Shown here piece after piece: positions 50,724 to 61,228 of a DNA stretch of 64,000 bases. Origin of the DNA: Cucumis sativus (taxonomy: Eukaryota > Streptophyta > Magnoliopsida > Cucurbitales > Cucurbitaceae); assembly GCF_000004075.3 (NCBI RefSeq), contig NC_026660.2, forward strand, positions 1,488,001 through 1,552,000, in the 5' to 3' direction. The translations under genes and the position numbers were made by a program. Position 1 is the stretch's first letter, and the number at the start of each line of letters is the position of its first letter. The notes beneath the pieces are model-generated. The model did no database searches. It was not told the DNA's origin and saw only the letters and a program-made list of their open reading frames with translations.

Positions 50724-53700
50724 TCATCTGAGCCTCTCCCTTCTCAGCCTTTCTAGTTCCTTAACCATCTGCCAATGTTCCAATGACAGGGAGGTTTCTC
50801 CATAACTCGCACATATCAGGCGACCTATAGTTAGCAATCTGAAAAAAATTTACAGTGGTTAAGAATAACAATACGAGGTAAAATCAGAAATTAACACTGC
50901 AAGTAAACGTGTACTACTTTACTTGCCTGCTTAAGTCCTGACTGCCTAAGTTCCTATCGGCCTGCTTTGCTGCCACCAAGTCATTTTCTACAACCTGGCA
51001 CATAATAGAACCCGGAATAGTCAATTTTAAGCGCAAGAGAAATAAATGCCAGTTTTACATGCTCGATTTCAAGAATCAAGTAAATCTAATAGGTACCTGC
51101 TGCATTTCTGACTCAATGGAATGTGGCAATAACCTAACATTAGATAAGTACCACCTCCACGCTTCTAGTGCATCCATATCAGTAATTGCGGTTGAACCTA
51201 CGGCTGAAGGTTGGAAAGGCACAACCAAATCAGCTGGCAAAATGTTTGATTTACCCTCGGACAAAATTAGCAATTGGACATCGGTTGTCATATCCATTTT
51301 GTAGTATTTGAAATCATATTCGACCTGGGGGAGAATAGTCTTTATTTAATCAATACAAGGACGAAGAACCAGTAATTCAACCAAAAATATAGAAGATATT
51401 TCATCAACGAGATACCTTCTGCAACTCCATTAGATTTTTCAGCAACCTTGCATTTTCAACCCCAAGCGAACTTAGTGTTCCTACTTCTAGTTGAGTTTCA
51501 TCGATCATCAAATGTGACCCTTCTGCCAGCTGAAGGACACCAGGAACCAGTCTGTAGTTCGTCAAGATATCACATAAATTATTTCAATTTGGATGAAATC
51601 AGATAAGCGTTAACCAACAACTCACATCATTATGTAAGACTATAAGTTCGAAAAATACTAGGATAAGTGGTAAGATTAGTAGTGAGTATTCTAGTAATGA
51701 GGCATTAAGTTTGTTAGGTCTTTTGGGTTATAAATAGTAGGAGAGAGTATGGTTAGAGATGTAAAGAACTTTGAAGAGTCTAGCACCCTCAAAAATTAGG
51801 TTATCTTGTTACTTTTTACAATTATATTACAGGATATTTTCATATATTTCCATATTTCAGTGTTGTTGAGTTTTCTGTGTGTTCTTGTAAGATATCCCAA
51901 CACATTATTGTTGTGATATAGTAAAAGTCATTCACCGTTAAGTTACCTGTTTATCTCATAATCCTTCTTTGGTGCCAGTGAAGCAGTATTTAAATATTCC
52001 ACTGTGAGAGGTATATATTCCGTAAATGGAAGAAGGTTCTTGACAGTAAGCCTCAGCTGATTGCCAAAAATTGACAAACTTTCTCTGTTAAAACCTGTAA
52101 GGTTCAGTGAAAGTTTACCCACTGCCATGGAATCCACCCTAGCATGCACCTATTCAAGAAAATTGTCAATTGAAACTTGAAGCCATACATGATAACAATG
52201 CTCAAATTATAGCATCAAGAATAACAGATGATAGAATTAGATGATAGTAACGAAGAATTAAAAGAAAATGCCCTTACTAAAAATAAAAATAATGATAAAT
52301 AATAAATTAAACACCAAAAGCTATGTCCGTGGAAACAACCCTAACCTTGGACAGAAGATGCAACAACAAAAATTGGGCTGCAACTCCATCATTGCCAAGA
52401 GCAATGGTCAGGTGATTTAGTAGAGCTGTGCGTATCTCTTTAATTCGATGGGGTATGGGCTGTTACATAAGAAAATAAAGTTATATACGGCACACAATGA
52501 AAAAGCAGAAAAAAGCTACAATATTGACAAAATAAACGAAATCAAGAGAATAAAATCAAACATCACTTGTTGTTATAGTAGTCTTATAGAGAGTACCTCT
52601 AACACATGGCAAGTGTGGAGAAAGTCATGAACACCAAGTTTCCTGTGAATCACACAATGGAGGCGCGGTACCTATACCAAAATTGGAAATTGATGCTATA
52701 TCAATTGACCTAGAATGACTTTAAAAGCTGTTTTACCTTCAGCTTACTTGAGTCTTATATAATTCTGGAAAACTAATGCTATGAATTTTAGAACATATAA
52801 AACTATTATGAACGTTATATTTTAAAGAGCAGTGTTATATGTCAAGCGCTGTACCAGTTATATTCGGAATGATATCAGCTAATAGCAACTTCTAGTGGAA
52901 GTCCACTAGATAAAAGAAAATGATGAAGAGTTCAAAATGCATCAATACCATGTCGGGAGGAAATTGATCTGATAAGTCCTCACTCAAACCATTCGAAAAC
53001 TCATCATAGTCGTCCTTGTCAACTTCCTGCTCTGTGCCCAGGGTAATAACACCAATAAACTCAAAAACATCATTCAACTTTAACTCAGACTCCGCGGCAT
53101 CATAAATCTGCAAGATACATTATTAGATAAAATAAGGTATTATTCTAGTAGTTAGTTTAAGATATTATTATTATTAATCAGTTAGGTAGTTTTTCTTTTA
53201 CTAAGGCTGTATAAATATCCCTAAATAGGAAAGTATCAATTAATAACATCATTCTTTCACTTTCAAGTCCCACTTCTAATATACATAGATATTCTGAAAA
53301 TTAAGAAACGCTTCTCACGCTACACAATTTAAAATAACAAATTATAAAACAACCTGACTCAGGATATTGGTTGGGTACTTACCTTAACTATACAAGGAAG
53401 AAAACCCCTTGCAGTATTACAAGCAGTGCTTGGACTAGAAGTAGCCATTGTTGAAATATTCTGAGAGTATGGAGAAAGTTGCTCGTCTTTCTATGAAATG
53501 AAAGAGATAAAAAGAGAATACTACGTCAAATTAGAATGAAACGAGAGAGGTACAGTTGCATAGATGAAACAATCCAAACGATCGTACCCAACAAGTAACA
53601 GAAAAAAAAAATTGCTGACCTGCTTTTTCCCGCTGGAAGAATTTAGAAACTCATCACTTGGAGCCTGTGATTAAATGGTATGTCAGAAAACCAGCGGCTA

Positions 53701-55216
53701 CTGTTCCTTTTAATATATAATAGAGAAATAAAGCAACTGGTTCATGCATTAAATTGTAAGAGCCAGACCAAGGAATAACTTTCACCCAACAGACCCAAAC
53801 AAAAAAGATAAAAAGAAAAAAAGAGCAACAAGTGATGATGATACCGAAAGTCTACTAAATACCAAAAATCCATGAAAAATTCTCTACGAAAACCCAATGC
53901 GAAGTAATATCTCTTCCTCATCTTTTGGGATCATGCAGACCTCCTCTGAGGCTAAATAACTAGGATGAAAACACCAACTAGAGACCTTTCCATCTCGTAA
54001 TAAGTAACTAGAATGTTTCAATCCTGCCAAATGTCAGAAATCTCTAGTATGCTAACTCCATACAGCTCCAAGCAGGGAAAGTGGCAAGAATCAAATTTTG
54101 GGAGAGAAAGGGACGAGGCAAAACTTTTATGCAGACTCAATCATGTCACATGAATAAATCTAAAATAAAACAAGATCATGTCATAGGAGAAAAATTACAA
54201 GAATATCCATATGATCAACAGCATTTTCATCCATTCTGCAACGTTTTTGTCTGTTCTCAGATGTCCCCTCAGCACTATTATTAATCTCTCCTAAACGTGA
54301 GGAGTCAGTCCAAGAATTTTGACCTGGAACCTAAATGATAAAGAAAGTACTCAAGAATAAATCATCAATCATAACCGAGTTTGATCTATAAACGCTCAAA
54401 TTCAAAGGTCGAAAACTATGCAGTAATAGCTAACCAGATAGGGACTTTTACAGAAAACTCACAGGCACACAGTACAGCACACGGCGTTCCCAAATGCGCA
54501 TATCTGGTGAAAATCCAGTGGGACATTGAGAGGAGTTCATAAACTTGGTGGTTTTCCATGTAGAGCCATCCTTCATCATTCCAGAGAGTCTTAACACACA
54601 CGAAAACAGAAAAGGAACATCTTGAACAGGTAAACGAAATTACCTTGTAAGCGCCAACATAGAACTCATTTCCCAGCATGTCTTGAATCATTCCCCGGAA
54701 CCGAACAAGAGTGTTCGGCTGAAGCCATTTAACGCTAGAAGCGTTAAGAATTGGAACCTACAGAAAGCTATCATCAAATGACTGATTCGAAAAACTAGTA
54801 GAACCGAACCCTTCATTCTAACCAAAATTACTCCGAAGACATTCACTACAAAACACGGAAGTTGATTATTAACTAGTTCCAACTGAGAAACACCCACACA
54901 AAAAGGCTTCTATGTGAATAGATACTCAAATAGAAAATGAAATCAACTACCCATCGATTAGTTAGGGAAAAAGCACTTAATTGCTTCAAGTAGTAAAGAA
55001 AATTCCTTACAGAGAATAGAAATAAGTTGAATTAGGAAGTGATTGAACCTTAGATAGACCATTTTGGTCGAAAAGGAAGTGTTGAAATGGTTGGAGGGCG
55101 CCCCAGTCTTTGCCATCGAAAGACGCAGGGTTTGAACCCGATGAAATGGCCTTCTCGAAGGTTGATCTGACAGCGCCAAGAGGATTAACGAGGAAATCGT
55201 AGGGTAGTCCAACCAT
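50724..55216 (-). CDS. ETG1: MCM-complex binding protein (MCMBP / E2F TARGET GENE 1)
   Basis: Fourteen coding exons, minus strand, all frame-consistent: 55216-55049, 54757-54644, 54570-54463, 54330-54199, 53664-53620, 53490-53383, 53107-52949, 52671-52597, 52459-52346, 52149-51947, 51551-51416, 51324-51097, 50994-50927, 50838-50724. They total 590 residues, about the length of Arabidopsis ETG1. Recognisable parts: MVGLPYDFLVNPLGAVRS at the start, NTLVRFRGMIQDMLGNEFY, TKFMNSSQCPTGFSPDMR with WERRVLYCVPVPG, and the C-terminal DLSRLLTIGRL with GETSLSLEHWQMVKELERLR, which aligns with the end of human MCMBP as I remember it. The protein binds MCM3-7 in place of MCM2, helps unload MCM at the end of S phase, and in Arabidopsis is needed for sister-chromatid cohesion. 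The intron before the last exon has a GC donor. Exons 4-6 (Ser/Lys-rich linker) are the least certain. Confidence 0.93.
51620..51904 (+). mobile_element. Possible solo-LTR-like insertion in an ETG1 intron
   Basis: Lies within intron 51552-51946 and runs opposite to ETG1. It has a TATA-like GGTTATAAATAG, a run of moderately complex sequence, and ends GATATCCCAACA, a typical copia LTR 3' end (reverse complement TGTTGGGATATC). The left boundary and target duplication are not clear, so this is a tentative call. Confidence 0.35.
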
Positions 55217-55302
55217 GGCTGAGTTTTCTCTCTGAATCTCAATCTCAGTCTTGTGTATGGTATTGATTTGGGGCACTAAATACAATGAAGAAGGTAAAGA
55301 TG

Positions 55303-55344
55303 TTTCCCGCCAAATGAAGCACCATGTTCTTCCTGGTTCCCGCC
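55303..55344 (-). promoter_or_regulatory. Two E2F binding sites upstream of ETG1
   Basis: TTTCCCGCC (55303-55311) followed by AAA, and TTCCCGCCA (55337-55345), lie 87 and 121 bp upstream of the ETG1 start codon. Both match the plant E2F consensus TTTSSCGC/WTTSSCGSS (shown as read on the plus strand). This is exactly the element expected from the gene's name in Arabidopsis and implies G1/S-phase transcription. A GGGCC phrase at about 55411 may be a site II element. Confidence 0.88.
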
Positions 55345-57799
55345 ATTTTTGTCGTCCTTATAAATCCCAATTTGGGCATAGGGTTTACCTTCGCCCTTTC
55401 CTTAACACGTATTGGGCCACCAACTCCCAACTTTTAGCCCAAAATCGAGCAAGCGTCGTTCCAAATATAACAATTATATTTAAAATAAATAAATATATAA
55501 CAATATTTTAAAAGAATTGCAAATATAGAAAACTCTATCAAATTCTATCATTAACGTTGAGTTTATCACTAATAGATTATGTAGCAAATATTGATCTATC
55601 TCTGATAAACCATAAGAGTCTATCAGCGATAAAAGTTTATCACTCATACACTATATTCGCAAATTTTTTAAAATATTGTTATATACTTAATAAGTATTTC
55701 TAAAATTGCTACTTATTATAATTATCTAAAAGATAATTTTGAAAAATTGGAATGTTTCTTCCCTATAAATTTACCAAACTTTCAATATTTATGAATTTGT
55801 CTCATACCAAATTACTAAGAATTTTGCAATAACATACGACACCCAACCTTGAAAACTAAAGTTGGCTTCATAAGCTTCTAAACTAGCAAGATGTTGAAAA
55901 ATAAGCGTGTCAAGAATAGCTAGCACCAAATAGTGAGCTGCAGAATTACAAAACCAGTTACACTTAACAAAAATAGCGACATTCATCCGACATGCAATAT
56001 CTATTAGCTTTATGAGCTTCAATCTTACTTCATATTTTAGCAATTTTAGGGTTTTAAAGTGTCCACGTCATAGACCTCGAAGAGACGACTCAAACACACT
56101 TTGAACCATCAAATTGAACATCAAAATGAAGAAGTTGTAGTAAAACAAGATTTCAAAAATATATATATATATATATACATATATATAGAATTGATGATGT
56201 ATTTGTGGATGTGTCACGAATTTTTTAAAAATAAAGATGAAAATAAAAAGGAAAGTAAGAAATGTGAGATCATTCAAAATCAAATGAAATTGCAGCATGT
56301 GGCATTTCAAAAAAAATTATTTGAGAAAAATAAGAAGAATGGAAAAAGAAGCAATAATATCATTCCTTCCAAATTCTCATTTTCAATTTTCTTTTTCTTC
56401 CTAAATTTGAACTCTACCATTTAATCTCTTCAATTAATCTCAACCATCCATTATTTTGCAATAGATCCAATGTTTGAGATTTAATCCCTCCATTTTTATA
56501 ATCAAGCAACCATAATTTTCTTAGCCACCTCTTTCAGAAAAATAAGAAGAAAATTTTAGCAAACACTGTTCATCTTCTGAGTGCTCGAAAAGTACACATT
56601 GTTCATCCTCCAATTACTCAAAAAGTCCATATTTCTCTCCTTTCCTTTAACTATTACAATTTTAGTTGAGAGAAAATTATTAGAGTTTCATAGAACTTGT
56701 ATATTTTACATGTTTGGAGTTTATCTTTTTATTTTAATTTCTCGTTGAATTTTATATTAAGGTGATGGAACATCTTGGATGGTGAAAAAGATCAAGTTTC
56801 TTTTTAGTATAGGTGAAAAAAGAGTCATGCACCTACAAAAGTCTAAGAAAAATATCGAAGAAGAGCCTTGGAAAGTGGAAGTAAGCACGTTGCCGAACCA
56901 CTATAAATTTGTTTATTTTATGTTGGGATTTAAATGTTGTTTTGCATATTCTACTTTTAACTATCAACTACTTGAAGTGATTGGTTGGTAACATTTTATT
57001 AACTTGAGCTTTTAAGTTTAATTGTCACATCTAGATTTGTTATAATGTAGTAAAATTAAAGTTGTTAAACAACACTATTTATTCTCTAGTAGTGGTGTCA
57101 TATATTCTATAAGATCCAACACAACCTCCAATTTTAAGAAATTTGAAATAAGAAGTCAGTCTTCAAATATTAATAGTACTTGTCATGAGTGATTGTTGGG
57201 CTAAAAGGTAAAAGTGACATAAGGAAGAAGATGAAGCAATTTTGTTAAGTAAACAATAGTGAATAGGAGGAAGATGGGCTTAAGGAAAAGAGTTAATTTA
57301 ACTTTGAGCCAAAGTAGCTTGATCGATCTTGATCTTGGTCGAGGATGGATTCAAAACCAACCATTTTCGTTCGGTGAATGGAGCATAATACGACATATTT
57401 TTGTCATGAGATCAAGATAGCTAGTTTGGGTTTAAAGCCCAAACCTACCTCTTCGTCCCCTTGTCCTCAACCAAGGATAAAGTAGAAGTCGAACGTCCAA
57501 ATCTGATGAACGAGCTAGGAAAATGCATGTCAATACCCATTTAGCTTGAGAGATAACTTAATACGACACAAAAACTCTAATAAGGATGCCCCAAGTGAGG
57601 ATTTCACTATAAATATATCAATGTGACTATTTTAGATGAAATTCATTCTAATATTAGAATTCTTTAGAGGGCGTTCGGGGCATGGAGTGAGTTATTATGA
57701 TATGTGATTATTATAGTTTGTGGGTTATTACAGTTTGTGTTTGTAGTTCATATTATTATAGTTTGAGTTATTATAATCTATGTTTGAGAAAGTTTTCTC
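55345..57799. other. Intergenic: palindromic repeat, TA run, MITE-like sequence
   Basis: A copy of the TATCA/TGATA repeat covers about 55465-55735. A TA run lies at 56158-56182. The open frames at 55789-56043, 56101-56424 and 56779-56991 show no domain and are not called. From 57180 to 57660 the sequence is less AT-rich (TTGGGCTAAAAGG at the left, CACTATAAATATATC near 57607) and may be LTR-derived. GGGCGTTCGGGGCATGGAG with GTTATTATAGTTTG phrases at 57667-57790 marks a MITE-like end directly before the copia remnant. Confidence 0.45.
55465..55735. repeat. Dispersed TATCA/TGATA palindromic repeat, copy 3
   Basis: AATTGCAAATATAG and ACTCTATCAAATTCTATCATT on the left, TATCTCTGATAAACC, GAGTCTATCAGCGATAAAAG in the middle, and CACTATATTCGCAAATTTTT on the right. 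The two ends are inverted relative to each other, as in copy 1. Confidence 0.6.
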
Positions 57800-58667
57800 T
57801 AAAGGCACCTCAAGTTTTCTATTGACCTTGAGTTGACAAGAAATTCCTCTGGTCTTTTCCTATCACTGAAACACTATACTCTTCATCTCATCGAGAATGT
57901 AGGCCTCCTTGGTGCAAAACCAACCAATGGTTCCATGGACCATATACTTAAATTGAATGCCTCTGAAAATAATACTTTTCATGATGCTACAACTTATCAA
58001 TGCCTCATTGGTCGATTACTTTACCTAACAATATCACGATCTGACATCACCTTTGTTGTCCACACATTAAGCTAGTACATGGCCAAACCAACTTTAACTC
58101 ACATGAATGCAGCCAGTAACCTACATAAATATCTTAAAGGAACCCCTGGTAAAGGCATCAAGCTCTCGAAAGTTCAATACTTCTCCATTAAAGCCTTTGT
58201 TGATGCAAATTGAGGGTCCTACCTTGATACCTGTCATTCCATCACTGAATTCTATGTTTTTCTTGACAACTCCTTAGTATCTTGAAAATCCAAGAAACAA
58301 CAAACAGTGTCAGGATCCTTTATAGAGACAAAACATTGAACCTTGGTTGTTACCACATGTGAAATCATCTAGTTTCGAAGCTTACTTACTGAACTAAAAG
58401 TTGAAGTCCCATCGCTGACTCTTTTGTTTTATGACAATCAAGTCATCATCTATATTGCCAAAAATCTCATGTTTCATGAAAGAACCAAACTCATAGTGCT
58501 AGACTGTCATTTTGTTCGAGATAGAGTCATGGATGGGTCCATCAAACTACTACCAGTTCAGTCTTTGAACCAACTTGCAAATGCATTTACTAAACTTCTT
58601 CCAACAAGTTCTCTCTTTCCCTTGATGAGCAAGATAGGTGTTCAAGACATCTTAGCCCAATATTGAA
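57800..58667 (+). mobile_element. Ty1-copia polyprotein remnant: reverse transcriptase end and RNase H (pseudogene)
   Basis: A translated series of fragments follows the order of a copia Pol C-terminus: LTRNSSGLFLSLKHYTLHLI (end of RT), TYQCLIGRLLYLTISRSDITF (the YR-LVG-LLYLT-TRPDI block), NLHKYLKGTPGKGIKLS, FVDAN then a stop (normally FSDADWAG), SKKQQTVSGSFIETKH (normally SKKQ-VVSRSSTEAEYRA), FYDNQVIIYIAKNLMFHERT (the CDNQSAI-IA-NPVFHERTKH block), DCHFVRDRVMDGSIKLLPV, and a terminal QLANAFTKLL. At least three in-frame stops and loss of the RNase H Asp/Glu context show that it is dead. The start is approximate and gag, integrase and most of RT are missing. Confidence 0.85.
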
Positions 58668-58830
58668 GGAGAGTTTAAACAATTAGTTAAAGAGGTCTAG
58701 AGTCGGTTAGTTAGTTGATAAGTATAACTAAATGTAACTACTTATTTACTCTTCTCACATGTGTATATATACATTGGATCACCATTCAATAAAGTGAAAA
58801 AGTCATTTATAATTCCTTTTTACCCTTAAT
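58664..58830 (+). mobile_element. Probable 3' LTR fragment of the copia remnant
   Basis: Follows the pol remnant directly: TGAAGGAGAGTTTAAAC, repeated GTTAGTTAGTTG phrases, then TATATATACATTGGATC (TATA-like) and CAATAAAGTGAAAAAG. This is the usual make-up of a short copia LTR. The right limit is not defined by a visible terminal repeat. Confidence 0.45.
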
Positions 58831-60716
58831 AAATATCATTTGTTTTTATATTTCAAACTATGTGTCACATCACAAGTCTATTAATGAATTAACAACGTAG
58901 GATAAAATAGACATATTTTTAAAGTTTAAGAACTAAAATAGACCTTAAAAAGTTCATAGACCAAAATAGATTTAACTTAAAAAGAATACAATTGAGTTGT
59001 TTGAGACATTTTAAAAATATAAGTGAATACATTTGACTACACGAATGAATGGGTAATTGAGTATTTTCAAGAGTCCCAGAGGCAAATTTGATATTTTATT
59101 AAAACATTTGAAAGATCCATAATTAAGCATTGAAGGTGGAGGTTAATTGAAAGAGGAAAATGAAGTATTTGTTAAAACTTATGAAGTAAGATTCCAAAAT
59201 TTTGAAACATGTGCATGAAATTGATGTATTCTCGAACCTCAAATACTACTTAGTTGGTAAGCTTCCCTAAAATTGATGAATGAAAAAATAAAATTTGGTA
59301 ATGATGAAGCAGACGTAAAGAAGTGAGTTAAGAGTGTGGTTATTATTATTATTTATTTGAAAACTTTAGAAACATTTTTGTGAGTGTGTGTTTCTAAGAA
59401 AAAACATATTAGTAGTAAGTAAACAAAGGTGGGATTAGTGGAAAAATAGTTGGAGTAAGAGAGAGAGAGGTGGGTGGAAAGTGGGAGTGACTTCAGACTT
59501 GCCGCCCAAGCATTGTGCTTCTGCTTGTGCATTGTGCAACGCTGAAAACGCGTACCACCGTCGCTGGAAATCCTACGTGGACAGAAATGGTCAAATTTTG
59601 GGCCCACGTGTTTGCACAGTCAACATGACGTGTGCTTCCTATTCCAAATAAATCAAACTAACTTTCCTACTCTCTTTAACTTTCCACGCTCTCACGCGTC
59701 ACTCCCAAATTTCCACTCCATCTAACTTCCCCCTTTTCAACCCTTTCTTTTTATCACATTTTTGCATCAACTAAAATTCACTTTCCCACCTAAATATGTC
59801 CTTCAATTTTAAATTTTGAAAATTTTCATTCATTTTTCATGTTGAGAGAGAAATATACATTTATTCTTTGGGTTGTGTGTCTAACAACCCTCTTCATCTT
59901 CATCTTGTCTAGAATTCATGTTGTGTCAATAAGATGAATGATCAATGAAAGAACAATATTGAAAGCTTCATCACGTGCCCAACACTAGAAACTTCAGGAA
60001 AACAACATTAATATATTAACGAGTCAAGCTCAAAATTGTAATTGACTACTAATCAAACTCAATAAGCTCTTTCTATGAAAGAAAATGAAAACTTAACAAA
60101 TACAATACGTCATAGGCTCTTTAGGTAGAAATCTTTGTTTTATTTTATATTTTTGGCTATTTTTGGGTGACTAATACATTTGGAATCTTTCCATTTACTT
60201 CAAAAGTTGCAATATTACTACTAACATTTTAAATATTCCTTAAAAAAATTGTTATGAAGATAATAGTAAATATTTAAATAATTATATTTTGTTACTTCAT
60301 CATTCTACATCTTAATTTTTACTTGAGTATAATGTTGGATAATTTATAGTTAAATGATTGTAATGATTGAAATTAGTTTAAATGATTTGATAGTTATCTA
60401 GAAATTGATTAGAAATTAAACCAAAAAGAAAGAAAAAAGGAGTCAATAAAATTGTTAAGTAGTGACTTGAAATGAAAATTGGGAGATGAATGAATGTTAA
60501 TGGAAAGTTATGACTATAAGACCTCCTATGATATTATTATATATATGAAACTTTATTATTATGTCAAGAAAAATAGTTTTGATGATGATGCACTAATCTT
60601 AAATATAAGAATATATAGATATAGTAATATGATTAGAATAGTTGGAAAAATGAAAGTGAATTCCTACATGAATGCTACTTAACAAAATGAAAATAAAATT
60701 TTAAAAAAGAGCAAGC
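58831..60716. other. Intergenic upstream of the IDL gene; ACGT-motif cluster at 59570-59700
   Basis: No gene recognised. The interval about 59500-59770 stands out from its AT-rich surroundings: it contains CTACGTGGAC, CCCACGTGTT (G-box), AGTCAACATGACGTGTG and CTCACGCGTCAC within about 130 bp, followed by a pyrimidine-rich stretch. This looks like a promoter or distal regulatory region. An 84-codon minus-strand frame (59353-59607) overlaps it without a recognisable motif. The remainder to 60660 is AT-rich. Confidence 0.45.
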
Positions 60717-60870
60717 CACGTGTCCTCACCCGCCAACAAAAGAGCGTGAAAATTGGGGCGCGTGTTTTGCGAGTGTGGTACAAACATACAAAAAAGAAAA
60801 GAAAGAAAATCAAAGCTTTGACCTTTTCAACCAAATTCGCCTCTCTTTTCATTTCATTACACTTTATAAA
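60717..60870 (+). promoter_or_regulatory. IDL gene promoter: G-box, W-box, TATA box
   Basis: CACGTG at 60717-60722 (in GCCACGTGTC), a W-box TTGACC at 60818-60823, and TATAAA at 60865-60870, the last about 104 bp before the start codon. A W-box close to the core promoter fits WRKY-controlled, stress- or elicitor-inducible expression. This is an inference from motifs only. Confidence 0.6.
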
Positions 60871-60973
60871 TCTCCCCTCCATATCAAATCAAACCAACTC
60901 CACATTCGCTTCACATCTCCCTAATTTTTCCTCCTCCATCTCTTCTAACTTTTCATTTTGTTTCCTTTCTTCA

Positions 60974-61228
60974 ATGGCAAACCTCTTCAAAAAACTCCCA
61001 CTTTTCTTCTTTCTTTTTACCCTCATTCTTCTCATCTCCGTTTCTTCTTCTTCAGCCAGATTGCTGCGCCAACAATCTCTTTCCCCCGCCCTTAAACTTG
61101 ATATTCCGGCCGATCCCGCCGCACCCACAATGACCGAATATGAGTCTCTGCTTCTTGGGTTTCTTCCAAAGGGAGGATCAATCCCGCCGTCCGGACCCAG
61201 CAAAGGCACCAACAACTTCAACACTTAA
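60974..61228 (+). CDS. IDA-like (IDL/PIP-type) secreted peptide precursor
   Basis: Intronless, 84 residues. Residues 1-28 are a strong signal peptide (MANLFKKLPL followed by a Phe/Leu-rich core and SVSSSSA). A variable middle follows, then the C-terminal conserved peptide region GFLPKGGSIPPSGPSKGTN (residues 62-80) and a short NFNT tail. IDA-family peptides carry PIPPSAPSKRHN; here PPSGPSK is intact but the final RHN is GTN, and the first Pro of PIPP is Ser. The secreted peptide would be recognised by HAESA-type or RLK7-like receptor kinases outside the cell. The ATG at 60974 is chosen because it directly precedes the signal peptide; the longer upstream frame from 60746 overlaps the TATA box. 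The neighbour AZG1 matches the Arabidopsis neighbourhood of IDL7 as I recall it. Confidence 0.87.
   Translation: MANLFKKLPLFFFLFTLILLISVSSSSARLLRQQSLSPALKLDIPADPAAPTMTEYESLLLGFLPKGGSIPPSGPSKGTNNFNT

Noticed and set aside
54416..54691. 91-codon minus-strand ORF reading through an ETG1 intron
   Set aside because: Exons 2 and 3 in the conserved frame (NEFYVGAYK, then DGSTWKTTKFMN) explain the region; the open intron frame is accidental.
60746..60973. 76-codon N-terminal extension of the IDL frame
   Set aside because: It overlaps the W-box and TATA box, and the signal peptide begins only at 60974.
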